Of a DNA stretch of 64,000 nt, positions 7,880 to 16,727 are shown one piece after another. A model generated the notes under the pieces. It worked only from the letters and a program-made list of their open reading frames with translations. It ran no database searches and was not told the DNA's origin. Both the position numbers and the translations under genes were made by a program. The stretch covers positions 1-64,000 of the forward strand of contig SUVW01000014.1 in the NCBI GenBank assembly GCA_015061815.1, read 5' to 3'. The stretch comes from Lentisphaerota bacterium. GTDB lineage: Bacteria; Verrucomicrobiota; Lentisphaeria; Victivallales; Victivallaceae. How positions within the stretch are numbered: position 1 is the first letter of the stretch; every line of letters starts with the position of its first letter.

Positions 7880-10800
7880 ATGAAACACATCAAAACATTT
7901 TTTCTCTTTTCACTGATTGCCGCACCCGTATTGTCGCATGCAGCAATTGAATACCAAGACTCCCCCAAAGAGTTTACCGTCACGGTCGATGGTCATAAAT
8001 TCGCCATCAATAAGAAAACTGCCCCGTCATGGGGAAGTCAGTATTCTCTGACCATTGACGGCAATAAAAATCTGCGCCTTTCCGCTTATGCCGGAATCGC
8101 GGATGAAATTTTCGGCGGCAAAGGCATCGGCCAATTAGTCCCTTCCAAAACTCCGGCCAAAGTTACCATCTTCAAAGAAGATAAAAATTCACTCACTGTC
8201 CGTGCCGAATATGCCATCGCCCAGGTCGGCAAAAAGGATGCCCCCGATTACGCCGGGGTGAAAATGATCTATTATTACACCTTTACCGATGGTATCCCCG
8301 GTACTGCAGTGAATATCCGGCTTCTGGCGCAGGATAAAGATGTTGTCGTCACCACACTCAATGCCAGTGCCGGCGGGAAATTCACCCATTACACCACCCG
8401 TGACGGTAAGAGAATAGAGTATCCGGAAAAAAGCTGGTCCGGTATTTCCGGCGGCTATGTCACCGCCGAACAGGGGGATATCAAAGTCGCCCTCACCGCC
8501 GGAGCCCGCAATCCCGGAAAAGGATTCGCATGGATCAATGGCAAAAAAATCTCTCTCGGACTTGACCAATTCGCCGAAACCAGAGGTTTTATCGGTCTGG
8601 TAAAGAGTGATAAAGATGTGAAAAAACTCAAAGATTTTTTTGATTCAGTAAAAATCCCGGCCGAAGCAAAAAAAGTCATCCCGGCCGGAACCATCGGTTT
8701 CCGGGAAAGTTCCTCTGAAGCCATCGTCACCGTCGGCGGTCACAATTTCGCCATCAATAAAAAAACTGCTCCATCATGGGGAAGTCAGTATTCTCTGACC
8801 ATTGACGGTAATAAAAATCTGCGCCTCTCATCCTATGCCGGGATCGATGATGAAATATTCCCCCCGAAAGGTGTCGGACAGTTGGTTCCTTCCAAAACTC
8901 CGGCCAAAGTTACCATCATCAGCAGAACTCCCCATTCACTTACTGTCCGCGCCGAATATGCCATCGCCCGGGTCGGCAAAAAGAATCCTCCCGATTACGC
9001 CGGAGTAAAAATGGTCTACTACTATTCGTTTGCTTCCGGACTTCCCGGTGTTGCAGTCAACATCCGGCTTCTGACTGAAAACCGCAATGTGACCGTCCGG
9101 GCATTGAATAGTGCCTGCGGTGCCGGTTTTACCGGCTATACCACCAGCGACGGCACCAAAATCGAGTATCCGGAAAAAAGCTGGAGCAATATAAAAAGCG
9201 ATTATGTCGTCGCGGAACAAGGTGATATAAAAGTTGCCCTCACTTCCAAAACCCGCAATCCCAGCCGGGGTTTCAGCTGGATCGGCCCAGCCAACGATTG
9301 GCGCAAAATAACCCTCAAACCAGGAGAATTTATCGAAAGCCGGGGCTTCATCGGCTTCGTAAAAGATGATGCGGATGTCAATAAATTGAAAGATTTTTTC
9401 AATTCCATCCAAATCCCTGCTGAAAAAACTGAAACTGCCGCCAAAGGCGATATGCTCGCTTCACCGGTCACCGTCGGCAAAGACGGTTGGCCGGTAAAAT
9501 GGCCGGCTCCGATCGTTGTCCGCAAGGGCGCCGGATGGGTACGGCCGGATACCACCGACACCTGGGGCGGTGATGACAACCTCTCCTTCACGGCCAGTGC
9601 CGGATTCGATTCCGGCTTTTTTTATCTCCGCGCAGATGTAAAAGACAGCTTTTTCCGTCAAACCGGAGTGGCTGATAAAATCTGGGCCGGTGACTGTATG
9701 CAGGTCGCATTTGATCCGCTCAATGAAAAAACAGTCAGCAACAACCTGATCCTGCTGGGATTCACCGTCACCGATAAACCATCCATGTGGTGCTGGGATC
9801 ACCCGGATAGAAAATATACCGCCAGCGATATTTCCGCATACTGCAGGGTACGCGGCAACCGGAGCAAAACCGGTTACACTTACGAAGTGGCCATCCCCTG
9901 GGAACTGCTCAAACCTTTCTCGGTCGATCGGGGAAAAATGGGCTTCAACATCGTGATGCTTGATGATGACGGTGTCGGCCCGCGCCATTGGATGGGAATT
10001 ACCGACGGCATCGCCGGAGGTAAAAATCCCGCCCTTTACCGGCCGCTGTACTTTTCCAATCCGGAACAGGTCATGCTCGCCGGAATGAAAGATCCCTCCC
10101 CGCTGCTGCGGATGGATTCAGATACCACCGTCGGCGAAGTGCCGCTTGTTTTTTCGGTTTCCCAAATGCTCCCGGAAAATCTGACCGGCGCAAAGTTGAC
10201 CGTTACCGCCGGGGAAAAAGTTTGGGACGAAAATCTCAAAACCGGATTCAACTCCTTTCAGTATACACTTTCCCCGGCCGAATTGTCCCCCGGAGTGTTG
10301 AATATTTCCGCAACACTGAATAAAGACGGTAAAGAACTTTACCGCGTAAACAAATCCACCAGAGTCGTCACCCGCAAAAGCGTGGAAGAGTTGTGCAAAA
10401 CCGCAGAAGCGGCATCCGGAAAACTTAAAACCGCTATCGCAAAATTGGAAAAAAACGGTAAAAACAGTGCCTACTTCACTAACCGGATCGCATTGACTGA
10501 TTATTTTATCCGCATGGTGCGCCTGGACAACAGCCGGGAAGCTCTTTTCCGCGCACCAGCCACCCGGGTCAAAAAACAGATGACACCCATCACCCCGGAA
10601 TACCGCCGCTGGATCTACCGCCGCAGCTGCCGGAATCTGGATTACTGCATAAAAATACTCAACGATGGTGTTGAGGAAATTGAAAATATCCTCAACGGCA
10701 AAGCTCCCGATATAAAAGTCGATCCCATGCCCATCGGAGCAAAAATGGAAATCAAAAACGGCGGATTCAGTCTCAATGGCAAAGAGATGTTTTTCGTCGG

Positions 10801-12466
10801 CCCCAACACCTGGCAAGTCCACTACACCCAGCTGAAAGATATCGCCGGAGCCGGAATGAATCTCTTTGATATAACCGGTCTTTCCCGCAGTAATACCAAA
10901 TTGCCTATCACACCGAAAGATGAGGAGTATATCCACGAAAAACTTGATAACATCTTCAATCCCAATGTCGCTTTGAAAAGCAAAGAACTCGGTCTGTACT
11001 TTTTCGCCCGTCAATTTGCCGGCTGCAGTTACGTTCAGAATCTTGATACCCCCGACCACTACCGGAAAACTCAAGCCGCCAACAGCGAAATTTGGAAATT
11101 TGAAGCCGGACAACCGCATCTGATCTATCTGATCAGCCATCTGGAATCATTTACCCATGAAAAAAATATGCCGCGCTTTGAAAAAAATATGGCTGCTCAC
11201 CTTGAGAAAAAGTATGGTTCTGTTTCCGAAGTCAATCAGACTTTAGGAACAAACTACAAGAACTTTTCCGACTTCAAAGAGAGCGACCGGAACAATCCGG
11301 CAGTAAAATATGAAATTTTCCTCTTTGAAAAAGAAGCCAACTTCAAATCTCTGAAAGAGAGCAATATGCTTAAACGGGAATTCTGGAAAAAACCCACGAC
11401 CTCCCACATTTCCACCAGTCACTGGACTGCCTGGGATACGCTGCGGAATTGTGCTGACTTTGAAGAACTCTACGCCGAATGTGACATTGCCGGTTATGAT
11501 GCCGGCGTGCGTCTGGAAAGCCGCCGCTATGCCGCCAGCTGGGAAGCAGTGATGATGCTCTGCGACTTCTCCCGTTCACTTTTCCCGGATAAACCGGTGA
11601 CCAACAATGAGTGTCATAACTTCCCCATAAACTGCCCATACGATGTCGATCCGCAATTTGTCTATACTGCCCAAATCTCGGAAATGCTGCACGGCCGGAA
11701 TGCCGGAGTGATGTGGAAGTGGGAAAAAGATTATCACGATCCCTGGGGCAGTTATGCTTTCACCCGGGCCGACAGTTTCCATTATGCCGGACGGGCCGCA
11801 CTCGATGCCCGCAGACTGGCGGCTGAAATTGCCGCATTCCGGAGTGAAAAACGGCAATTCGGCATCTTTTACAGTCTGCCGTCTTTCTGTGATCAGGGAA
11901 TGTACAAAAAGCTCAATGACCTTTATCAAGGCACTTATTTTCACGGTGTCGCGCCCGGATTCATCACCGAAAAAACTTTGCTGGAAGGGAAATTTGATCA
12001 CTATAAAGTGATTTTCATTCCCGATACCCGCCGGGTTTCCGATAAGGTTTTTGCCGCTTTGATGGAACGGGCCGCGCAGGGAGTCAAAATCATCCGCTTC
12101 GGAGAAAAATCTCTGACGATGGATGAGTACGGACATATCAAACCGGAACGTACCAAAATTCTGGCGGGACTGCCGCTTCTCAAAATCGCCGAACCGGAAC
12201 AATATTTCCCGGAAATCGGCAGAATATTCGCAGAAAACAAGATCAAAGGCAAATATGACATCACCGGCAAAGATGGCAAAAAACTCTGGGCTCTTGAATA
12301 CCGGTCAACTGCCGACGGCAAACTGTTCTATGTGATCAATTGGAATAAAAAACCGTTGGATATCGTACTGCCGGATGGTAATTGGCAGGAACTTTTCACA
12401 GAGAAGACCGCCCCGGCGAATATGACTCTCAAGCCGCTGGATATCAAATTATTCCGCCGTAAATAA
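7880..12466 (+). CDS. Very large secreted glycoside hydrolase-like protein with duplicated N-terminal domain and CBM9-like module
   Basis: A 1528-residue exported protein. A signal peptide occupies about residues 1-22 (ends SHAA). Two tandem copies of a roughly 230-residue beta-rich domain follow (about 31-255 and 280-510; both begin VTV-G--FAINKKTAPSWGSQY). Residues about 530-735 resemble a family 9-like carbohydrate-binding module (DDNLSFTASAGFD, then GDCMQVAFDP). A helical linker leads to a C-terminal TIM-barrel-like region (about 957-1528) starting GGFSLNGKEMFFVGPNTWQ, as in beta-galactosidase-like GH42/GH35 relatives, and ending in a flavodoxin-like segment (KVIFIPDTRRVSD...GVKIIRFG) and a small beta domain. 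The exact GH family and nucleophile are not assignable by eye. It is the third gene of cassette 1 and probably acts on extracellular or periplasmic polysaccharide. Confidence 0.82.
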   Translation: MKHIKTFFLFSLIAAPVLSHAAIEYQDSPKEFTVTVDGHKFAINKKTAPSWGSQYSLTIDGNKNLRLSAYAGIADEIFGGKGIGQLVPSKTPAKVTIFKEDKNSLTVRAEYAIAQVGKKDAPDYAGVKMIYYYTFTDGIPGTAVNIRLLAQDKDVVVTTLNASAGGKFTHYTTRDGKRIEYPEKSWSGISGGYVTAEQGDIKVALTAGARNPGKGFAWINGKKISLGLDQFAETRGFIGLVKSDKDVKKLKDFFDSVKIPAEAKKVIPAGTIGFRESSSEAIVTVGGHNFAINKKTAPSWGSQYSLTIDGNKNLRLSSYAGIDDEIFPPKGVGQLVPSKTPAKVTIISRTPHSLTVRAEYAIARVGKKNPPDYAGVKMVYYYSFASGLPGVAVNIRLLTENRNVTVRALNSACGAGFTGYTTSDGTKIEYPEKSWSNIKSDYVVAEQGDIKVALTSKTRNPSRGFSWIGPANDWRKITLKPGEFIESRGFIGFVKDDADVNKLKDFFNSIQIPAEKTETAAKGDMLASPVTVGKDGWPVKWPAPIVVRKGAGWVRPDTTDTWGGDDNLSFTASAGFDSGFFYLRADVKDSFFRQTGVADKIWAGDCMQVAFDPLNEKTVSNNLILLGFTVTDKPSMWCWDHPDRKYTASDISAYCRVRGNRSKTGYTYEVAIPWELLKPFSVDRGKMGFNIVMLDDDGVGPRHWMGITDGIAGGKNPALYRPLYFSNPEQVMLAGMKDPSPLLRMDSDTTVGEVPLVFSVSQMLPENLTGAKLTVTAGEKVWDENLKTGFNSFQYTLSPAELSPGVLNISATLNKDGKELYRVNKSTRVVTRKSVEELCKTAEAASGKLKTAIAKLEKNGKNSAYFTNRIALTDYFIRMVRLDNSREALFRAPATRVKKQMTPITPEYRRWIYRRSCRNLDYCIKILNDGVEEIENILNGKAPDIKVDPMPIGAKMEIKNGGFSLNGKEMFFVGPNTWQVHYTQLKDIAGAGMNLFDITGLSRSNTKLPITPKDEEYIHEKLDNIFNPNVALKSKELGLYFFARQFAGCSYVQNLDTPDHYRKTQAANSEIWKFEAGQPHLIYLISHLESFTHEKNMPRFEKNMAAHLEKKYGSVSEVNQTLGTNYKNFSDFKESDRNNPAVKYEIFLFEKEANFKSLKESNMLKREFWKKPTTSHISTSHWTAWDTLRNCADFEELYAECDIAGYDAGVRLESRRYAASWEAVMMLCDFSRSLFPDKPVTNNECHNFPINCPYDVDPQFVYTAQISEMLHGRNAGVMWKWEKDYHDPWGSYAFTRADSFHYAGRAALDARRLAAEIAAFRSEKRQFGIFYSLPSFCDQGMYKKLNDLYQGTYFHGVAPGFITEKTLLEGKFDHYKVIFIPDTRRVSDKVFAALMERAAQGVKIIRFGEKSLTMDEYGHIKPERTKILAGLPLLKIAEPEQYFPEIGRIFAENKIKGKYDITGKDGKKLWALEYRSTADGKLFYVINWNKKPLDIVLPDGNWQELFTEKTAPANMTLKPLDIKLFRRK

Positions 12467-12476
12467 GAAAAAAAGA

Positions 12477-12518
12477 GGGGGCTGTCGCTTACCTTTTTTG
12501 AGGTTTTGCAACAGCCCC
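12477..12518. terminator. Hairpin between the two convergent cassettes
   Basis: GGGGCTGT (12477-12485) pairs with ACAGCCCC (12511-12518), extended by a GC/GC pair past one mismatch. It lies 10 bp after the stop of the 1528-residue gene and just before the stop of the convergent DUF4838 gene, so it may end both transcripts. The T-tract is imperfect. Confidence 0.55.
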
Positions 12519-12534
12519 ACTTTGTTTTACAGAA

Positions 12535-14775
12535 TCATTTGACCGGAACCATGATCACCCGGTCGATCCACGCATTTTTGATTGCCGGATCATCAGATTG
12601 CGGTATCTGCAGGTCGTAAGAACCTTTGAATTCCGCTTCACCCATCAGATAAACTTCATAACCTTTTCCGGGAGTTTCCGGCAGTTTGACTTTCATCGGT
12701 TTGGCCCGGAGTTTCCAGCGGGTGGATGATTCCCAGACATTTCCGGTCATAAGAACACCTTTGGATTTCCCCTGCACTTCCACTTTGACCGTCAGATAAA
12801 TCCGGTACTTGCCCCGCAATGCATTATCGAATTCAAGACGAGCCAATCTTTTGCCATTGGCAATGATCTGCATTGCTTTACCGCCGGATGCTTCCGGGTC
12901 ATCAACAACAGTGATCCGGCGGTTACGGTTCTGATTGCATATCTTATCCGCCTCCCAGATGATCGTACCGGGAACTTTTTCGATACCTTCGGGAACTTCT
13001 CCGTCATTGTGTCCCCACAGACGGATGAGTTTTTCACGGTAATTATCCAGAGTAAATGTTTTCGGGCCGAAATAGTGAGTTATCCCGTTGGCCTTCAAAA
13101 TTTTCACATCCCGGTCATACAGAGCAGCCGCATCCAGCTCTTTCAATGCTCCATTGCGCAAATCAAAACAATCATGCAGCAGAGTCATATCATAAGGGAT
13201 CACCGCCAGTTCCACCCGGTTCTGAATGATTTTATCGCCGGATTTTTCTGCGGCTTTACGTGCATCCTGCATTTTCTGCCATGCGGCAAGATATTTTTCA
13301 TGGCCATACGCCCGGATAACGGAACTGGCAAAATTGCACACCATCAACCCCTGATTTTCCACCGGAGCTTTGCGGATGATCTGCAATGCTTTCATCATAT
13401 CCGGTGCCGCCGCGCCATAATACGGTACGCAGAAGTCAGCGATGATCTCATCCAGAGATTTTTCCTGATTCCAGAGCAAAGCACTCATAACATAGAATCG
13501 CAGCCGGATAAGATCGGTGGTATAATGTTCCGGATAGGAAAATTCGCAGAAAACAAATTCGGCGTTGCGCTCCGCCATCAGCCGGAGATCCTCATTGACC
13601 GCTTCCCAGTTGGGCTGGGTCAGGAAAGAGAGTTTCTGATTGATGGTATAAAACCATGTATAGATCTTTGCTCCGGTCTTTTGCCATGAAGCGACCTCTT
13701 CAAGCATCCACGAATTGCCTTTGGCGGTAAGCGGTTTGCTGGTATCAAGTTCGATAAAACAGTATAAAATCCCCACATTTTTCCGGGGTTTGACAACTTT
13801 GGGCGGCTTTCTGGCGGCCAGATAAGCCAATGTCACGACTTCAACATCCGGGTACTCCTCTTCCACGCCGGCGGCGACTTCATTGACAAAGTCAAGCAGC
13901 AGATCGGAAATGATCGCATCGCGCTCTTTGAGCCAATTGGTACACTCCGGACATTCACAGAAGCGGTTGTAATCATTCATCGAAACTGAAACTCTTGTTG
14001 CCGCCGGATTCTCTTTGAGCCACTTTTTCACTCCTGCGATAACATGAGCGCGAAGTTTTTTATTGGTCATACAAATTTGACCGTTATGAACCCGTTTGCC
14101 TTTGATCATGGAGTAAAATTCCGGATTTTCTTTCAGACCTTTCGGTGTGGCCGGAACAAATTTCTGAAAGGTGTGGCAACCCATAACATGTTCACTGCCG
14201 CCGAATTCCGCATCAAGGGGCAGCATATGGTTGTATGTACCGTTGAGCCGTCTTCTGGCGAGAAAAATATTTTCCTCATAATTTCTTTTGCGGTGGGAGA
14301 TCACCCTGACCTTGATTTTCGGAGCGTAGCGGAAGTCCGCTGCCGGAAGCTCTTTCAACGCCGGGATATGATTTTCAGTCGGGGTGAGGAAACGCACCCC
14401 GCAAAAACGCTCCAGATACTCATACACGGCATAGAGAGTTCCCCGTGCCTTTCCTCCGGCGAGGTAGAGATCACCTTTCACCGTCTTGATAATAAGTTCA
14501 TCATCAGCGAATTTGGAAAAATCGGCATTCAATGTTTTCGCGGCATCAGCGGTCGCTCCGATGCGGATATATTGGGCTTTGCCGTCAACTTTACTGACGA
14601 TCGGGATCTCTTTGCCCAAGATTTTTCCGGCGAAAAACTGCATCTCTTTGGCGGCGGTCTTTTCCATCGGGTTGGCATCGGGCGCAAGCAGAATTTTGTA
14701 ATCCGCCGCCGGAAGAGTGAATAACGCAGAACTCAACAGAGCCAATAACAATCTTTTACAACTTACCAATTTCAT
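12535..14775 (-). CDS. Exported DUF4838-family protein (putative glycan-active enzyme)
   Basis: A 746-residue exported protein with a hydrophobic signal segment ending near residue 25 (TLPAA). Residues about 25-150 resemble the alpha-glucuronidase/hexosaminidase N-terminal fold (GGKARGTLYAVYEYLE, GVRFLTP), and the central region carries the DUF4838 hallmark SMNDYNRFCECPECTNW near 260. A beta-rich C-terminal domain (about 630-746) may bind carbohydrate. DUF4838 proteins are widespread in polysaccharide-utilising Bacteroidetes and Lentisphaerae; activity is unproven. A GTG nine bases upstream falls inside the GGAGGTG ribosome-binding site, so the ATG at 14775 is preferred. It lies 16 bp after the pseudopilin stop, as third gene of cassette 2. 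Confidence 0.85.
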   Translation of the reverse strand: MKLVSCKRLLLALLSSALFTLPAADYKILLAPDANPMEKTAAKEMQFFAGKILGKEIPIVSKVDGKAQYIRIGATADAAKTLNADFSKFADDELIIKTVKGDLYLAGGKARGTLYAVYEYLERFCGVRFLTPTENHIPALKELPAADFRYAPKIKVRVISHRKRNYEENIFLARRRLNGTYNHMLPLDAEFGGSEHVMGCHTFQKFVPATPKGLKENPEFYSMIKGKRVHNGQICMTNKKLRAHVIAGVKKWLKENPAATRVSVSMNDYNRFCECPECTNWLKERDAIISDLLLDFVNEVAAGVEEEYPDVEVVTLAYLAARKPPKVVKPRKNVGILYCFIELDTSKPLTAKGNSWMLEEVASWQKTGAKIYTWFYTINQKLSFLTQPNWEAVNEDLRLMAERNAEFVFCEFSYPEHYTTDLIRLRFYVMSALLWNQEKSLDEIIADFCVPYYGAAAPDMMKALQIIRKAPVENQGLMVCNFASSVIRAYGHEKYLAAWQKMQDARKAAEKSGDKIIQNRVELAVIPYDMTLLHDCFDLRNGALKELDAAALYDRDVKILKANGITHYFGPKTFTLDNYREKLIRLWGHNDGEVPEGIEKVPGTIIWEADKICNQNRNRRITVVDDPEASGGKAMQIIANGKRLARLEFDNALRGKYRIYLTVKVEVQGKSKGVLMTGNVWESSTRWKLRAKPMKVKLPETPGKGYEVYLMGEAEFKGSYDLQIPQSDDPAIKNAWIDRVIMVPVK

Positions 14776-14791
14776 CAGCTTCACCTCCTGC

Positions 14792-15541
14792 TTATTTTAC
14801 AAATTCGCCGGCTTTTTTCTCATCATCGGTCATATTGGTGAAGGCATCTTTGATCGCCTGAACATCTTTGGTGACCACATGACCGTCAGCACAAGCCGCA
14901 TTGAGCTGCTTACCGTGACGGGTCGAGAAATGATTGACATCTACGATTTTGTGAAAGCCAAATGTTTCATGGCCGGGAGATGGTGCGGTAGAATCACCAA
15001 CCAAAAAAGTCGAAGATGGATTGGCTACTTTTACAGTTTTCCAGGGAGCATAATATTTGCTGCCGGTCACCAGTGTCGTGTTATCTTTGCTGCCTGCCAT
15101 AACGCCCTTGTCCCAACAGCCGCTGCCGGTATAACGGTTATAGTATTCATCCCACTTATCCACATCAGCAGTAGCCTTGTATATCATTGAGGGGCAATGC
15201 ATTACACTTGAGGACGGAATTGATTTAACATTTCCTCCCGACAAAGTAGCTCCTGGCAGATACCCCAGTGTATACAATGTATAAGTCCACACCGTTGTAT
15301 CCGCAAAATTATGCCGCATCGGAACGAAGTAATCATCGAAGGTGTCAGCATAGCTTAAAATAAACATCGCCATCGACTTCTGATTAGAGGTACACTGGAT
15401 CAATTTTCCGCGTTCCCGGGCAGAATTGAGGGCAGGAAGCAGGATCGCCGCCAGTATCGCGATGATAGCGATAACCACGAGAAGTTCAATCAAAGTGAAG
15501 CGTAAACGCTTCACTTCAACCGGTTGAAGTGAATTTTTCAT
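14792..15541 (-). CDS. Prepilin-type pseudopilin with H-x9-DG tail
   Basis: A 249-residue pseudopilin. After a 14-residue leader it has [16 protein letters not shown] and the ALNSARE turn typical of Lentisphaerae/Planctomycetes secretion pseudopilins. Near the C-terminus is HGKQLNAACADG, an H-x9-DG motif. The residue before Phe(+1) is Arg, not the Gly usually required by prepilin peptidase, so processing may be unusual. The leader codons form two overlapping inverted repeats (15493-15533). An AAAGGAG site precedes the ATG. It lies 28 bp after a GntR/LacI-type regulator and 16 bp before the DUF4838 gene, presumably one transcript. The role is inferred to be part of a type II-like export or surface apparatus tied to this glycan locus. 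Confidence 0.88.
   Translation of the reverse strand: MKNSLQPVEVKRLRFTLIELLVVIAIIAILAAILLPALNSARERGKLIQCTSNQKSMAMFILSYADTFDDYFVPMRHNFADTTVWTYTLYTLGYLPGATLSGGNVKSIPSSSVMHCPSMIYKATADVDKWDEYYNRYTGSGCWDKGVMAGSKDNTTLVTGSKYYAPWKTVKVANPSSTFLVGDSTAPSPGHETFGFHKIVDVNHFSTRHGKQLNAACADGHVVTKDVQAIKDAFTNMTDDEKKAGEFVK
15493..15533 (-). repeat. Overlapping palindromes inside the second pseudopilin leader
   Basis: A perfect 24-nt palindrome centred on ACCGGT (15510-15533) overlaps a second inverted repeat with 11-bp arms and a 2-nt centre (15493-15516). The arms are built from TTCACTT, which is also the Phe-Thr codon sequence of the cleavage site, in alternating orientation. The layout matches that in the first pseudopilin (7035-7117), although the sequence differs. 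Confidence 0.88.
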
Positions 15542-15569
15542 TTTGTTTTCTCCTTTTTTTAGGGGTTGT

Positions 15570-16577
15570 TTATTTTTGCATTTTTATTTTCACATTATCT
15601 ACCGGCAGATCGTTGATGATATTCATCACGCCACGCGCGGCAGCTTTGCCAAGTTCCCGGAATTGCCCGGTAAAAAAATCCGGATCAAAAACTTCCGTGA
15701 TATATTCCGGATTATCCCGTTTGAAAACTTCCGCCTCTTTCCAGGGATACAGGAACAATTGCGGTCTGGATTTATTTTTCAACTCCCGCAACACATCATA
15801 CAAAGCACGCAAACCGACCTCACGGGTCATCGCCACAACTCCGGAAAAATCACCGTTTTCAAGCACCTCTTTCAAACCGTCACGGTTCAGATGCTCCTCA
15901 AATACGGTAACTTCAAACTCATCTTCTCCGGCCGCTTCAAAACCATCTCTTATTTCAGAAAGATTGCCGAAAAACAGTATTTTTTTTAACTCTTTCCTGA
16001 TTACCGCTTCCGCTACTTTCCGGCCGAAATCCTGATTATCAAATGATATATAATTCCCCTGCCCGCACGATGCGTAACCTGGTATTTCCAGAATCAATAC
16101 CGGCAGTCCCTCTTCCAGCAACCGGTTCGCCAGCGGATGGACCGCCCCGGCAATAATGCAATCGAATCCGAAATTGCGCAATTCGTGAACAACCATTTCC
16201 TGTGAATCATTGCCCGTACAGAAAAAATTATATGAGCAAAAACAGTTGTTGCGCATCAATTCATCGCCCATAGCTCCCATTATGGAGAGCAACCGGCTGT
16301 CGGTATAATTATTCGTCTGCAATATGGCAATGCTGTGCATAGTCACATCTACCATTGCCGGATTGGTATAGATTCCCTGCCGCCCGGAAATTTTCTGGAT
16401 ATAACGACCTTCCAGCAGATCGCTTATCGCCCGCCGGACAGTCACCCGGCTGACTCCGATGGTTTCCGCCAGAAACATCTCGGTCGGCAGCCGTTCCGGC
16501 TCCGCGCCGCTGTGTACTATTTTCTGCAGCAGATAACGGCGTACTCTTTCAGTTTCTGAAGTATTGGAATTTTTCAT
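15570..16577 (-). CDS. GntR-headed transcriptional regulator with LacI-type sensor domain
   Basis: The 335-residue product has a GntR winged helix (about residues 8-75: LPTEMFLAETIGVSRVTVRRA, then GRYIQKISGRQGIY) and a LacI/GalR-like ligand-binding domain (about 80-335). It has the same architecture as the regulator at 5824 but is shorter and clearly diverged. It heads cassette 2 and is followed closely by the pseudopilin and the DUF4838 gene. A GAGGAAG site lies before the ATG. Its promoter (16635-16607) has a GTATTA/TAATAC inverted repeat over the -10 hexamer, which points to autorepression. The inducer is presumably a sugar released from the glycan degraded by the cassette (inference). Confidence 0.88.
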   Translation of the reverse strand: MKNSNTSETERVRRYLLQKIVHSGAEPERLPTEMFLAETIGVSRVTVRRAISDLLEGRYIQKISGRQGIYTNPAMVDVTMHSIAILQTNNYTDSRLLSIMGAMGDELMRNNCFCSYNFFCTGNDSQEMVVHELRNFGFDCIIAGAVHPLANRLLEEGLPVLILEIPGYASCGQGNYISFDNQDFGRKVAEAVIRKELKKILFFGNLSEIRDGFEAAGEDEFEVTVFEEHLNRDGLKEVLENGDFSGVVAMTREVGLRALYDVLRELKNKSRPQLFLYPWKEAEVFKRDNPEYITEVFDPDFFTGQFRELGKAAARGVMNIINDLPVDNVKIKMQK

Positions 16578-16600
16578 CGCGCTGAACTTCCTCTCTGTTT

Positions 16601-16635
16601 GTATTAAATATAATACATTTATTGAATACTGTCAA
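16601..16635 (-). promoter_or_regulatory. Promoter and likely operator of cassette 2
   Basis: TTGACA (16635-16630), 17-bp spacer and TATATT (16612-16607) on the minus strand. The inverted repeat GTATTA-AATA-TAATAC (16601-16616) covers the -10, a position suited to repression by the regulator it drives. Confidence 0.68.
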
Positions 16636-16662
16636 GCAAATAAATAAAATTTTACAAAAAAA

Positions 16663-16703
16663 TTCCCTGCCCCGGAACAATCATTGTCAACCGGCACAGG
16701 GAA
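16663..16703 (-). terminator. Rho-independent terminator after the SPFH-protein gene
   Basis: On the minus strand TTCCCTGTGCCGG pairs with CCGGGGCAGGGAA with one mismatch and a 15-nt loop, followed by a run of seven T. It ends the transcript of the gene at 16728-17654. Confidence 0.85.
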
Positions 16704-16727
16704 ATATTTTTTATTACAGGAAAATCG

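Noticed and set aside
10118-11140. Minus-strand reading frame opposite the large enzyme (about 340 codons)
   Set aside because: Low-complexity Gly/Phe/Asp composition typical of an antisense shadow of CCGGA-rich codons.
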